Shown here piece by piece: positions 12,992 to 22,739 of a stretch of 64,000 nucleotides of DNA. The first letter of the stretch is position 1, and each line of letters starts with the position of its first letter. A program made the position numbers and the translations under genes. This DNA is from Solen grandis (Eukaryota; Mollusca; Bivalvia; Adapedonta; Solenidae), in the NCBI GenBank assembly GCA_021229015.1, contig CM037777.1:55071089-55135088 (forward strand). The letters are read 5' to 3'. The notes below the pieces were generated by a model that did no database searches, had not been told where the DNA came from, and saw nothing but the letters and a program-made list of their open reading frames with translations.

Positions 12992-15900
12992 GGAAATAAG
13001 TTTGACAGTTAGGTGACAGTCCTCCTTAGACCACACCTTAATAACTTATTATTAAGACCACTTTTAGACTGGTACAGCAGTGAGTTTACCATTGAGGTTT
13101 TGCTGTATTGAAATCTTATTTGATAAACAAAACGTATGTACTGTCAATATCATTAAAATCAGATTCAGTATCGCTAACTGAATCGTGACAACATTGTATA
13201 TAAGGTCGTCTCAGAATGACCTTTGTATAAGCCAATCAAATCGGCGTCTGCAGAATCGTTAGGTATAACCAGGGGAAGTTTACAAGATGGCGGTGAGCAT
13301 GGTTTCAGACACTGTAATAGGAAACACGACTAAAAAGCTCTAGTCTTCGCTTGACAGGTGTTTTAAGTTTGGATTTTTTTTTGGGAGATTTTGAGAACAA
13401 GTTCAGGGGGAAGAACTGAAATTAAAATGTTTGATACGCACTTTTTGACTTTTCGAGCACATATATAGAACCGGTGCCCTGGCATAGTGGTTAAGGCATC
13501 CGCTTCGGTAGCGGGAAATCGAAAGTTCGATCCCCGGCAGGGAATGTTCTGATATGGAGGGTTGGTGAACTGCCAGCTAGTTAAATAATGGCTATTAGTT
13601 GCCTTTCTGGCTGGTGCCTTGCATAAAGGACAGGCCCGGATCCAGGATTTTTGGGTTAGTGGGGGCGTAGGTCCAGCAACTATTTACATTTTACATGTAT
13701 TTATAACTGTAAACTGTCATATTTAATATAACGCCTGTTTTTACACATATGTATATTCAATGGCGTTGTACATTAAAATAAAAGAAAAACACAATGCTAA
13801 AACTATGTAAATATATGTATCAAGAGGAACTGTCCTAGGCATAAAACAACATACACATGTCGAAATAAAAAACAACAACTCAAAACCAAGACTCAAAATC
13901 CCTAAAATACAATGTTTTAAGAGTTTTCTTGAAGATTTCAACTGATTTAGAATTTCTTACATGTAGTGGAAGGTTGTTCCACAATTTCGGTCAAGCAGTA
14001 CTAAAGCTTCTTTCACAAAACGTTTAACGTTTGTTAAAAGGTACAGTAAAGTATGGGGCCTCCGTGGCCGAGAGAGTAAAATCGATGACTTTAACACACA
14101 CTCAGCCCCTCACCGCGTGGGTTCGAATCCCGGGAGGGTCATTCGGATTTTCATGTGAGGAAGCCTTCCAGCTGGCTTGCGGTAGGTCGGTGGTTCTACC
14201 CAGATGCGTATTTTCATGTGAGGAAGCCGTCCAGCTGGCTTGCGGTAGGTCGGTGGTTCTACCCGGATGCCTCCGAGCATTCGGGGTCTTCCTCCACCTG
14301 TAATTAGCTGGACGTCGCTACATGACTGTCGAAGCGACGGTAAACTTAAATAGTCATAGTCAAAGTCACAGTGTGGCATCCTGAAGTGGAGCTTGATGAT
14401 CTTAATCTTCGTGTTGGTTTCTGTTCTGACAATAACTCAGTTAAATAGGCAGGCTATAATACATACTTGGCATGTTCAATACGAATAGTTACAGGAACAA
14501 CGAAATTAATATCAATAGAAACACTATTAGGAAAGGTTGGTGAGGAAAGTTTGTCTAAAAGAATGCCAAAGCACATATTAATCCTTTGTTAAAAATGCAC
14601 AAACATTTAGCCCTAACTTATCTGTCGTCCTTAATTAACATGAATACACATACTGAACGATATACGTTACGTAATAATTTTAATACTCGAGGCATGCTAG
14701 AACGGCAAATTATTTTGATTCTTTTCTTCAATCCTCAACACAGTTTGGAATGACCTTCCATTAGAAGTACGAAATTCAACATTCCCTAACATCTTTTAAG
14801 ATACGTTTAAACGTAAATTGTCCCAAAACCACATCATGTAGATATAAGAAAACAAGTTCTTCAAACGAGACTACGGACTAAGTGCAGTTCTCTTAATTTT
14901 GAATTGCTCTCGAATTGTATTATTTAAGACCCTATAAATGCATTTATGGGCAATTAGAGACAAGTTACCATAATATTTTCCAAAGCCCAATCTAAAAGGA
15001 CTGCCGGGCTGGTCTCTTCTCCTATCTCATAATGTGTTATGTTGACCAGGCGTGTGTTCAGTATACCGAACCGTATGCAACCGGTCGCTTACAGTCAGCT
15101 ATGGAGTTGTTTTAAGACCATATACCGTGCTGTTTACGTGCACGTTATGCTGTAATTAGGTAACATGAACACTGAGACAGATTCATAGCTGACTGTAAAC
15201 GTACGGTTGCATACGGTTCGGCATACTGAACGCACGCCTGAACTCCTTAATATATGGAATTCCTTCACTCTCGAATGACAAAATTAAATATGTATTTCAA
15301 TGTGTTCAAAAATATATCAAGGACAGTGAAAGGTTTGTCTGAGTCCCCCCCCCCCTCCCTCTTTCTCTCAGTTTAGTTACAAGTCATTTTAACCATGTAC
15401 TTTGTCTATATATAACTCAATAGCATATACGGGAAAAGAACTTTATAAGCTCTGCTTTCATTCTAGTACTTTTTTTGTTTTGAAATCATGATTAAATATT
15501 GTACTGTTCAAAGACGAAATAACATACGTTTAAACTAAACTAACTTGATGGACCCAGTTTTTTCCGCTTCAATGGGCCGGATATTTTCAATGTATCGACT
15601 GCTACTGCTTGTTAAATTAGCAGAAACGAAAATAAAACGAGAAAACTGAAGTAATCATCGAATTGCAATGCATGGTATGGTGCAAATTTTGATCAAATTG
15701 ACTCTTATTGTCACATATAAACTTAAATGATAATATGTGGACAATCGCAAAAAAAAACAAAAAAACAATTTGGTTGATTTTAGTGTGGGGGGGGGGGGGG
15801 GCGTACGCCGCTTCCGCCCCCTCTAAATCCGTTCTTGTAGGAGGAAATCGGGGAGGTACGTGTGAAAGCAAAAAGATGTCTCATAAGTCAAAACTGGCTT

Positions 15901-17235
15901 GCCCTTTCAATAGGGGTCACACTATAGTAAACAAATACTTTACCTTTTACTTAACCTTTCGTATATGCAATAAATTACGTAAAGGGTCAATCTGACGTTA
16001 CCCTAATGCGATGTTGTCAGATCGTAGAACGTATTACCTGACTCTTTTGTAGGAGCAACTCCTTATTGGCCAGGACAGCCGTGATGTTGGTGTTGTTAGA
16101 CTGCAAGGCCGTCAGCTCGGATTCCTTCATTCCCAGCTTCTCCTGCGTGACGTTCAGTTGCTGCGCGAGGTTGTTAAAATTGTGTTGAAGCGTTGTCATG
16201 GTGGACCACAGTGAGTTGACATTGCTGCTGAGTCCCTCGACGTCCTTGCAGGAACAGGTCTTGAAATGGACCCGGAACAAAATGATATATCAGTTATGAA
16301 TGGATTATTTTCTCTTATTTGTTTTCTTGGTAAAAATACATATACATGTACTTCCTTTTACAACTAAGAATATTATTACAAACTTTTTCTTTAAGCATGA
16401 TCAAACCATACCTATATATCACCATTTTTCTTATGTTTTTATTCATCTGGTTAATTTTACTTCAGTATTTATGATTTTCCTTTTCCTTCTCTCCATCATT
16501 TCTCTGTGTTTCATAAATTGATTTACATATACAGTATGTTGGATAGTTCAAAGACCAAAATTTGAATCTTTATCTCATGATTATTTATGTGCACATCTAG
16601 GCCCTGATTAATATTAATGAACTGAAATTTTAATGATGTACAAACAAAAAAGGGGGGATTTGTCTTTGCAATTCAAACTGTGTAGAATTTGAGCTACAAT
16701 ATTGTATGAGCAAACAGATGAGTCCTTTGTTTGCCAACTCGACAAATTGAAGTATATACTAGGTAAATTTCAATTCAATATTTTATTCCTTCTTATGAAG
16801 AGAGCATATCAAATACATGAATTACAGTGGAAAATACAAATTAAAGTGAACAAGTGAACATAACATGAATATAACATAGTTTTAAAAAAAAACCTTTTAT
16901 TATATACATACATATTATGAATATGCATTTTTTATATTATAGTAGTTTTGACAGATGGTGACAAGAATTAATTTAATCAAAATGCTGGAAATACATTTTA
17001 ATGTAAAGTATATATATCAGTGAGTTTTAAGGATCTCTATAGAAGAGCATCAGTATACCTGAAATCCACTGGATGTTCCGGAGTTCGTTGTTGTTTCCCT
17101 TTTGACAGAATCACACTGACCTGCGTGACCTAATTTAATGTTATACAGACATTGTCCATTAGAGAAACTACATCCGGGATCAAACTGTGCACCAGCACGG
17201 TACACGACTAGCAGCAGAACCACCGCCCTGTACAT
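1..17235 (-). CDS. MAM and C-type lectin domain secreted protein (partial, 8 exons)
   Basis: Assembled from eight minus-strand exons: 17059-17235, 16038-16259, 9922-10060, 8026-8196, 7120-7310, 5959-6069, 4455-4575 and 270-467. All have AG acceptors and GT donors, and each donor phase matches the next acceptor (0,0,1,1,0,0,1, leaving 1). The 443 codons give, in order, a signal peptide, a short segment with CSFSNGQC, a hydrophilic coiled-coil-like segment, a full MAM domain and the N-terminal part of a C-type lectin domain. The gene continues beyond the left edge, so the sugar-binding half of the lectin domain is not visible. MAM domains mediate extracellular adhesion or oligomerisation and C-type lectin domains bind ligands, often sugars. 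A secreted, oligomeric recognition lectin is inferred. Further coil exons in the 6 kb intron 10061-16037 cannot be excluded. No frameshifts seen. Confidence 0.85.
270..467 (-). CDS. Lectin gene exon 8: C-type lectin domain, N-terminal part
   Basis: Acceptor CGCACAG|CA and donor GCAA|GTTAGT, phase 1 in and 1 out. Encodes AIPTCPAGSRKL, SCYTFHI, NWYDAVKTC and HLVSVNTKKEQDFL. These are the standard landmarks of the first half of a CTLD (CP.G, SCY, W..A...C, HLV.V....E..FL), including the first Cys pair. The WIG/WND region would be in exons left of the window. Contains an NQT sequon. Confidence 0.88.
1075..4226 (-). mobile_element. Degenerate LINE (non-LTR retrotransposon), minus strand
   Basis: Reading 4226 to 1075: the end of an endonuclease domain (FNEYSDHAGVYFSIKC at about 4050-3980), a linker, then reverse transcriptase with GVIIPLHKKGD, NNYRGITLLSC and DAQFGFRKGRSTTDA (3293-2895), motif A VDMEKCFDS (about 2870-2840), and FADDMVIFG (about 2705-2675). 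The C-terminal region (2698-1499) ends with a Cys/His motif CQCC...EFHFILVC. Reading frames change between these blocks and motif B is missing between motif A and FADD, so the copy is dead. The 5' end is truncated inside the endonuclease. The 3' end is likely at an AATAAA followed by (TTCTG)n near 1075-1100. It lies in intron 7 of the lectin gene. Confidence 0.85.
4455..4575 (-). CDS. Lectin gene exon 7: MAM domain, end
   Basis: Acceptor AATTTCAG|TTG and donor CTCAG|GTATTA. Encodes LVFEADTHSYY, then GYTSIDDIYVYNTSC, the canonical MAM ending (F.......IDDI.....C) with the final conserved Cys. The exon is easy to miss because the longest open frame across it is a different one. Phase 0 in and 1 out, joining the lectin exon. 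Confidence 0.88.
4640..4975. repeat. Degenerate minisatellite, about 36 bp unit
   Basis: About nine imperfect copies of a unit containing AATTACAACAAAAGGGCGCC and ATGGTCCAGTGG. Copies differ mostly by small insertions and deletions (GGCGCATGG, GGGCGCCATGG and so on) rather than substitutions. It lies directly upstream of lectin exon 7 within the intron. Confidence 0.75.
5291..5498. mobile_element. TTAA-flanked MITE (piggyBac-like)
   Basis: Perfect 18 bp terminal inverted repeats: TTAACCCTTTCCCTCATA at 5291-5308 and its reverse complement at 5481-5498. The TTAA on each side and the CCC start fit a piggyBac-type non-autonomous element with a TTAA target duplication. No coding capacity. It lies in a lectin gene intron. 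Confidence 0.75.
5959..6069 (-). CDS. Lectin gene exon 6: MAM domain, third part
   Basis: 37 codons, phase 0 at both ends (acceptor ATACCAG, donor CGC|GTAAGA). VFTRNGEQDRQWVMAQVSL matches the MAM segment 'G-x-Q-...-W-..A.V.L'. It lies in the expected order between the CVRFWY exon and the final MAM exon. Confidence 0.85.
6173..6354. mobile_element. Short inverted-repeat element (MITE-like)
   Basis: Perfect 14 bp inverted termini ATAGACCATTTCAC (6173-6186) and GTGAAATGGTCTAT (6341-6354), 182 bp overall, with no coding capacity. Lies in the intron between lectin exons 5 and 6. Superfamily not assigned. Confidence 0.65.
7120..7310 (-). CDS. Lectin gene exon 5: MAM domain, core
   Basis: Joined at phase 1 it reads GHYMFIDPYKSPQYHY, the conserved G.YM..D of MAM, then a Ser-rich loop, the SPEFP motif and EYCVRFWYTMHG. 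The last fits the MAM signature C-[LIVM]-x-F-x-[aromatic]-x3-G. Acceptor ATTCAAG|GT, donor AAAG|GTAAAT, ends in phase 0. Confidence 0.88.
8026..8196 (-). CDS. Lectin gene exon 4: MAM domain, first part
   Basis: Acceptor TTGTAACAG and donor AAAAG|GTACCC, phase 1 in and out. Encodes the MAM opening HHCDFEDAHMC, then W-Y-R-G-T-G, and GPMEDHTFGT, which is the family's conserved GP..DHT.GT..G element. Two of the conserved MAM cysteines are in CDFEDAHMC, and two extra Cys follow. Confidence 0.85.
8560..9135 (+). mobile_element. Dispersed repeat, copy 1 (non-autonomous DNA element)
   Basis: About 570 bp closely similar along its length to 54860-55440 in the same orientation. Shared blocks include GTCGTAGTCTCGTAAGCGAA, CTCACACCACTCTTTCTATA, TATGACGTCA, AATATTTGACTC, AATTAATTGGTAC and GGCGCAATTTGGGCACTCGA. 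The ends carry related inverted motifs (ACTGCGCCCCT in the better-kept copy). No coding capacity. Confidence 0.7.
9690..9800. repeat. Low-complexity cluster
   Basis: AAATA-rich stretch, a G run of about 14 near 9735-9748, then (CTAC)n at about 9772-9795. No gene signal. Confidence 0.8.
9922..10060 (-). CDS. Lectin gene exon 3: coiled coil linker
   Basis: Acceptor AAATTTCAG|GTC and donor CCAG|GTACTT. 46 codons plus one base. It encodes VDLANTVSGLNAELDRLRKE and a polar run with Leu at heptad spacing and one Cys, so it continues the coil before the MAM domain. Phase 0 in and phase 1 out match the neighbours exactly. Confidence 0.75.
10438..10584 (-). mobile_element. 5'-truncated SINE copy with target-site duplication
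   Basis: Minus-strand copy of the 3' part of the tRNA-headed SINE seen at 14055, 44801 and 58071 (TGCGGTAGGTCGGTGGTTCT through CTCAAATAGTCAAGTCAAG). The tRNA head is missing. A 12 bp direct repeat GCGCAAAATTGA flanks it at 10426-10437 and 10585-10596, marking a LINE-type insertion with 5' truncation. Lies just upstream of lectin exon 3, in the intron. Confidence 0.88.
10600..12150. other. Lectin gene intron without recognised elements
   Basis: I see no coding exon or clear repeat on either strand. Short open frames (for example 11747-11968 minus) lack domain motifs and splice support. Confidence 0.5.
12165..12480 (+). repeat. Dispersed repeat, copy A (inverted relative to 46184-46490)
   Basis: Nearly the whole 310 bp matches 46184-46490 in reverse complement, at roughly 85 percent by eye. 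Shared blocks include TTTCAAATCCGACGTGTGTT, TTTCTGTCGAAAAATCGAGG, GATCTCTTTTCCGGAGGGAA and TAAGTTTAGACAGGAAGTTC. No coding capacity. An interspersed family of unknown type. Confidence 0.8.
12826..12986. repeat. (AAAT)n and (CT)n microsatellites
   Basis: An AAAT tetranucleotide array at 12826-12910 with one phase slip, and a CT array at 12956-12986. Confidence 0.95.
13472..13660 (+). mobile_element. tRNA-derived SINE-like sequence
   Basis: Contains an A-box-like TGGCATAGTGG and a B-box-like AGTTCGATCCC about 35 bp apart, with CCCTG/CAGGG able to pair as a short acceptor stem. The T-arm stem does not pair properly and the sequence continues into a non-tRNA body, so I call it a SINE head and not a functional tRNA gene. 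Confidence 0.5.
14055..14370 (+). mobile_element. tRNA-headed SINE with internal duplication
   Basis: Head GGGGCCTCCGTGGCCGAGAG (A box TGGCCGAGAG) and GGTTCGAATCC (B box), then the family body and a CAAAGTCA-type tail. A segment of about 63 bp, starting at TTTTCATGTGAGGAAGCC (14148 and 14211), is present twice. No target-site duplication was found. The open frames across it on both strands are SINE translations. Confidence 0.85.
14590..14960 (+). mobile_element. LINE 3' coding relic
   Basis: Translates in interrupted frames to WNDLPLEVRNS followed by F and polar residues. This 'W-N-x-L-P-x-E-[IV]-R' motif is typical of the extreme C terminus of several LINE ORF2 proteins. No catalytic motifs remain. 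Confidence 0.5.
15047..15240. mobile_element. MITE with about 57 bp terminal inverted repeats
   Basis: Left arm starts CAGGCGTGTGTTCAGTATAC and includes CGTATGCAACCGG and CAGTCAGCTATG. The right arm is its near-perfect reverse complement and ends GCACGCCTG. 194 bp in total with an 80 bp unrelated centre. The CAGGCGTG end recalls hAT-type termini but no target duplication is clear. Confidence 0.8.
16038..16259 (-). CDS. Lectin gene exon 2: coiled coil
   Basis: 74 codons between TTTCAAG and CAG|GTAATA, phase 0 at both ends. It begins TCSCKDVEGL, whose two Cys could link subunits. A polar region rich in Leu, Asn, Gln and Glu follows with heptad-like spacing, typical of a short oligomerising coiled coil. 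N-glycosylation sequons are visible (NVT, NIT). The phase-0/phase-0 exon could be skipped or duplicated without changing frame. Confidence 0.8.
17059..17235 (-). CDS. Lectin gene exon 1: signal peptide and N-terminal Cys segment
   Basis: Starts at ATG 17235-17233. The first 16 residues (MYRAVVLLLVVYRAGA) have a hydrophobic core and end in a small-residue cleavage context before QFDPGC. The mature start contains CSFSNGQC, then a Gly-rich stretch and a third Cys. The donor is CAG|GTATAC, phase 0, which joins exon 2 in frame. 59 codons. The ATG is the only in-frame start that gives a signal peptide. Confidence 0.8.
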
Positions 17236-17239
17236 TGTA

Positions 17240-18170
17240 GAGGCGTCAGATGTTTTCTGTAGACTTAAGAGTATATGTCACATATCTCGAGGGCAGACTT
17301 TCTCGGTCACGCGACCAAAGATAAGGTACTTAAAAAAGATAAGATAGTTTGCTCGTTTAATGGTGGTGTTAAATTGGCATATATAGAGAGGATATTGTTT
17401 GCTTATAGTGGATATGGAAGATATTTCATAGAGAAATAATTTCAATTTTCACGAGCGCGTAGAATTATTTATGACTCATTACGTTTCTCATAACTCATAA
17501 CAGTTCAAATCAGATAAGTTCATATGAAATGTATATGTAATGTATTACTTGTACATATGAATATGTTATGGATGTACGATTTGACCGGTATATAGCCATT
17601 TATTGTTATGCAGATCTACTATCTCTTATCGCAAAATTTTGTGTGTTTTGTTCTCCTTTTTTCACAGTTTATGTTATTTTATAATTTTATTTACCCTCTT
17701 CTATACATATTGACATGTGGTATATACATCAGTTTTCACACAAATTCACCCCAAAAAGACTGCAATGTGAAATCAGTTTTGCATGGCGCGATGACCAGTT
17801 AGCTGCCCGGGCATCCATTCTCCATCCCCACCCTATATATGCACATCTCTGACAAATATTGCATAACATCAGTCCCTTTAATAATGAAATGATCGGCCTT
17901 TAAAGCGTGGTAAGAAGGGTGTGTGAAGAGAGAGTGGGGGAACCAGGTCCATGTCTGTATGTATAATGAAGTGTTAAAAGAAATGAAATCATGGTATTAG
18001 GAAAAACAGAGATCATTTTGGTGAAATAAATTTAATAATTTTGTATCCTGAGCTTGCTTCAAAAGCAAATATATAAATATTTCTCTATGTTAACAGATAT
18101 GTTCAAATGATAAAATGTTTGTTTAAATTGATACACACAGATAATATTATACTAAAAACACTATATTATA
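17240..18170. other. Upstream region of the lectin gene
   Basis: Contains the presumed promoter and 5' UTR of the minus-strand lectin gene. I could not fix a transcription start. Beyond that it is AT-rich DNA with no recognised exon. Confidence 0.4.
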
Positions 18171-18179
18171 AAGTCTTTA

Positions 18180-19043
18180 TAACATCAATAGAAGAGGCAG
18201 TTGGCCCCAGAAAATTAAAGGTCTTCTAGATGAATAGATGGATTTTCAGAAGTATGGATATATCCTGAAAGTGTACATGTACCTACCTTTGTAAAAGTAT
18301 TTAAACAACGTGTAACTGACGTTTTTCAACAACAGTGGTTTACTGATATTAATAACAATAGGATACTTTGTTATTTTTATAGTCACCTTAAGTGTACATT
18401 TAATCCTGAAGAATATTTGTCACTAATTGTATCTAAGCGGTAACGCAAGAACTAATTAAATAACACATTTCTTCGAATTTGTTAAGAATTAATTCAGCAA
18501 GATTCAGAGAAAAGATACCGAGAGATCAAAAATATTGCCAGTTTTGTTTGCAGGAAACTCATATTGACAAAGAAGATGAATTCCACTTTGTAATTAAGTG
18601 CAACCGTTTTTTAGACTTACTTAAGAAGTATAAAAAGAAATATTATTACAATAATACAAACATGATTAATTTTTTTCAACTCTTAAATACAAATAGCAAA
18701 CTTACTCTGTTAAATATATGCAAATATCTCAAACTAGCTCAAGAAATATTGAAAGGTCTGTATCTCAGAATGACTAAGTTTATATATAATTTCCACACTT
18801 ACTTTACGTGAAATCGATTAGTATTTTCATCTTTATTTACTTATTTGTATTAGCATACTATCTATTCTCCGTGATATTCAAACTGATATGTATCACTGAC
18901 TGTTAACATATCTTAGATGGCACTTTTTTCCTTTAATTAACTATATCTTATCTATTTTATTTTCAGATATCTGTGACATTATAATTCATTTGTTCGAAAT
19001 TCTGTATATGATGATGTACTCTATTGTACAAATCTGAATAAAA

Positions 19044-19075
<32 letters not shown>
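18180..19075 (+). mobile_element. 5'-truncated LINE with (TCTG)n tail
   Basis: 18479-18811 encodes a LINE C-terminal segment with LRINSARFREKIPR, then CQFC...DEFHFVIKC. This is the same spaced Cys/His motif as the element at 1499-2698, so the two are related. AATAAAAG is followed by about eight TCTG copies (19044-19075), a microsatellite 3' end used by several LINE clades. No reverse transcriptase core is left. Confidence 0.8.
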
Positions 19076-19077
<2 letters not shown>

Positions 19078-19079
19078 AA

Positions 19080-20090
19080 CTATTCATTACATACAACAAT
19101 GGCAATCTAATTATATGTTGTAAATGTCCTTAAAATATGCCCTACAACATCATTTAGACGATGTGTGAAAAACGACACTCCTCCTTTCAACCGCTTTGAA
19201 AATTTACTTTATAGATAAATATGTGAATCCCGACAGAAAAGAGGAACGAAAGTTCAAGGGAAAAATTGAAATTATATTAGTGTATATAATTAGCCTAAAA
19301 TTATTTTAATTTTCAAACATTATTATGATTTTAATGTTTATAACCTAGCTTATAGAGAATAATTTAAATTTGTTGTGTTTTTTTTTTATCCTAAAATAAT
19401 ATATTATCTTTCTTAAAATCTGAAGGTGCCATACGAAATTAGATAAATTTACCATCGAACCATACTTCCAAATTTATTTGATTATCGTTAAGTTCACATT
19501 TATGATCGGTAAATTTTATTTTTTTTGGTACTTTCGATAGATCGACTTTTTCCTGTAACCTCACCCATTGCATATTACGATAAGAACTTTATTCAGCATG
19601 TACACCAGGATCACTTTGCGTCCAGACGCCGGATCAAGATATGTTTACTTTTGTAAGAACGTAATGTTACAGTATACCTCTCGGTAAATAGTCTGACAGC
19701 ATGGCATCAGGAACATCATTTGGCGATTGTTATCTCAACACTGTCTTAATACCGTTACATTAATTATGTCGACACTCATAACTCAGCCGATACGTCGACT
19801 TATACATAGTTCCCCATGTAATGCCATGTGCTCTGTTACGACACTTTTTGGCAGCTGTGTTATTTGCTTGAATACTTTCTGTTTTTAAAATCACCACTGT
19901 GCTTTTATTTCTCAGTCTATGTTATTGAAATCTATATTTTATTGTACAGTTTTAATTTCAAATTTGATAATTTTAATGTTTAAAACCTTTATAACCCTAA
20001 AAGTTACACTGTTTATAATGTTTAAGGATTAGTCAAAACGTATTCCCTTATTGGTGAATAAGCTCCTAGGATGCGTCGACTATAAAACCG
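19080..20090. other. Intergenic, nothing recognised
   Basis: AT-rich. No exon, hairpin or repeat match to the rest of the window noticed. Confidence 0.4.
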
Positions 20091-20094
20091 TATA

Positions 20095-20635
20095 CAGCTC
20101 ACCGTGGGGTCAAAAACTAGGTCATCAGCTCAAATCTTAGAAACGCTTGAGGCCACATGTTTGGCCCAATCTTAATGAAATTTGGTCACATGGGGTCAAA
20201 AGAATGGGTCACATGGGGTAAAAAAGTAGATCACCTGGGTAAATGTTAGTAAAACATTATGACCATTCTAGAAGCCATTTTGGCCTAACTTTCATGTAAC
20301 TTAGTCAGAATGTTTGTTTACATCAAATCTCGGATGAGTTTAAAACTGGGTCACATGGGGTCAAAAAGAAGGTCACCAGGTCAAATTTTAGAAAAACCTT
20401 TTGAACATCTAGAGGCTACATTTTTGTCCCAGTCTTCATTAAACTTGATATGAATGATGACTGCATGAACTCCCAGATGAGTGCAAATTTAAGTAAGATC
20501 AAAATCTAGGTCACTTGAGTCAAATGTTAGAAAAAACATTACAAACACTTTAGATGCCACATTTTTTTAATTATGCCTAACACAGCAATCTACTAGGTGA
20601 GCCGTACAGGGCCATCTTGGCCCTCTTGTTTATTG
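20095..20635 (+). repeat. Dispersed repeat with internal near-repeats
   Basis: Internally repetitive: 'GGTCACATGGGGTCAAAA' type phrases recur at 20190, 20210 and 20345, and 'ATTTTGG/TTTGTCC...CTTCAT' phrases recur. It ends with GGGCCATCTTGGCCCTCTTG, also seen in altered form near 30022-30045. The LINE at 20630 appears inserted at its right end. No protein signal. Confidence 0.6.
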
Positions 20636-20639
20636 TTGT

Positions 20640-21495
20640 GTTCTATTGAAACGGCTCAAAAATCTATGCAACTGAAACTATCCAAGCTAGATAAGATAGA
20701 GTGTGATGTTAAGTCAATATCAAACAAAGAGTCAAGGGTGGCTTCTCTTGAATCCAAATTAAAAGAATCGGAGCACAATTTTACAGAGATTGTAGCAAGC
20801 CGAAACTTTGATAATCAAGTATGTGCAGAGATTCAGGTTAAGCAAGTTAGTTTAGACAAAATCCTGTCCGAAGAAAAAATCCGTAATGTAGACCTATCTG
20901 GTGAAATATTGAATCTAAAAAAAATGAATACCAAACTAAATGATGATTTGATAGATTTGCAGTCTCGTTCAATGAGGGACAATTTACTGTTTTTTAATTC
21001 CCCGGAGGAAAATACTTATGATGCAAGGAAATCAGAAAACTGTATCAATAAAATATTGAATTTCTGTGAAAATGACTTACACATAGCAGATGCAAAATCA
21101 AAATACATGTATAAACTTGACCGAGCTCATCGTGTTGGCTATTATGAATCTGGGTAAAAAAACGTCCAATTGTCGTAAAATTTAATTTCCATGGTGACAA
21201 GATTGAAGTTAAAGGGAAAGCCCGTGAATTATTGAGAGAAACACCCTTTAGTGTCAGTGACCAATATCCCAAGGTTATACAGGAACGACGGAAGAAACTG
21301 GTACCATATTTAGTTCAAGCTAGAAAAAATGGTCAGGATGCGGTGTTATCTTACGATACATTGTACATTGATAAAACCAGGTACACCTATGATCATTTAT
21401 CTGAAGGTCCTGTACCAGAATTTCCCACCCGCCGCCCCGGGAACCAGCAGCGCCGTGATGCCGGGAACAGGCAGGCACAGCAGCCTGTAGAGTAA
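20640..21495 (+). pseudogene. LINE ORF1 remnant (nucleic-acid-binding chaperone-like)
   Basis: Residues up to about 110 are Lys/Glu/Leu-rich with heptad character. The RRM-like block begins at SRSMRDNLLF and ends with LDRAHRVGYYESG before a stop at 21155. The frame resumes one base over with IVVKFNFHGDK and continues as a C-terminal domain (ELLRETPFSVSDQYPKV, RKKLVPYLVQARKNG) ending at 21495. The first residues before about 20640 come from the older repeat, so the ORF is 5'-truncated. Confidence 0.7.
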
Positions 21496-21767
21496 GGGTG
21501 TACGGAGAAGCAGCTCCGTTTTCTAACCTGGAATGTCCAGGGACTGCCTTCTAAGATAGATGATTCTGATTTCCTTTCTTTAATAACAAACTATGACATC
21601 TTAATATTCACTGAAACTTGGAATTCAAAATTAACAAATATAAAAATAGCAAATTATGACAGTTTCTCCTGTCCTCGTCCCAAATGTAACAGAAGGGCTA
21701 AACGTTACAGCGGTGGTGTGATAGTGTACTATAAAATTAAATATGAAGGTAAATTTAACTTGTAACC

Positions 21768-22739
21768 TTGAATGAAAAGGGTATTATCTGGTTTAAATTA
21801 GATAAATCTTATTTTGGTACCAGAAGTGACATTTACTTTTGTTGTTGTTACATACCACCTGATTGCTCAAATGTATATAAAAGTAACAGTTCGCCTCTCT
21901 ACGAATTTGATTTCTTTGATCATATAACTGATAGCATTAGGCAGTACAGCCACCTAGGGGATGTTGTTATTACAGGTGATCTTAATGCACGAGTGGGCCA
22001 AAGATCAGACATAATACAAAACATACAGTTGGACAGATTTGTTGATTTGCCTGACGGCGATATGGTTAGTGATAGTCTACCACAGCGATTGTCGCTGGAT
22101 AATTATACAAATGTTTTTGTTAACAAACTTTTATCCCTTTGTAAAGAAACTGATTTATTCATAGCAAATGGACGGTTAGAACCGGGACATTTCACTTGTT
22201 ATAATTTAGCAAGAAACAATAAGGCAGCGAATGTTGTCGACTATGTAATTATTAATCATAATATTCTCCAAATTATCAATGATTTTAAAGTATTAGACTT
22301 AACAGAGTTTTCTGACCATTGTCCTATTGATTTTTCCCTGCGATTAGATAACATGAATCATTCTAGTTGTAATGATGTTTTATATGAAAAGATTGTTTGG
22401 GATAACTATGATAACGATAATTTGTTTCCTTTGCTTAATGATAACGAACCCAATTTTGATTGTATTTTAACTGATTTATTAAACGGTTTTTGTGATATTA
22501 ACACGTCCATAGACAATATATCTAATCTGATTTATGATGTGTCATTTAAAGTACTTGGGAAAATTATTAAGCAATCTGTCACCCGAAAAAGGAAACCTCG
22601 CAAGTCTGTGTGGTTTAATGATGAATATAAAGCATGTAAACAAAATTTTTATAATTGTAAACGTACTTACAAAAGTTACCCTTCCGAAGAAAATCTGAGA
22701 TTATTTTTAAATTTTAAAGTTAAAGGCAAGCAAAAATAA
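21768..22739 (+). pseudogene. LINE ORF2 endonuclease segment
   Basis: A 323-codon open segment with APE-type endonuclease motifs: VVITGDLNARVG (metal-binding D, N), then VVDYVIIN (the V.DY motif) and FSDHCPID (catalytic SDH). The upstream part with TWNVQGL and the catalytic ETW lies at 21510-21650 in another frame. The downstream linker ends in a stop at 22737, before the reverse transcriptase. Confidence 0.8.

Noticed and set aside
13472..13545. Functional tRNA gene
   Set aside because: A and B boxes are present but the T-arm stem does not pair and the sequence continues into a SINE-like body.
14031..14379. ORFs on both strands with duplicated FSCEEA.QLACGRSVVLP or EPPTYRKPAGRLPHMKIR
   Set aside because: They are translations of the SINE and its internal duplication.
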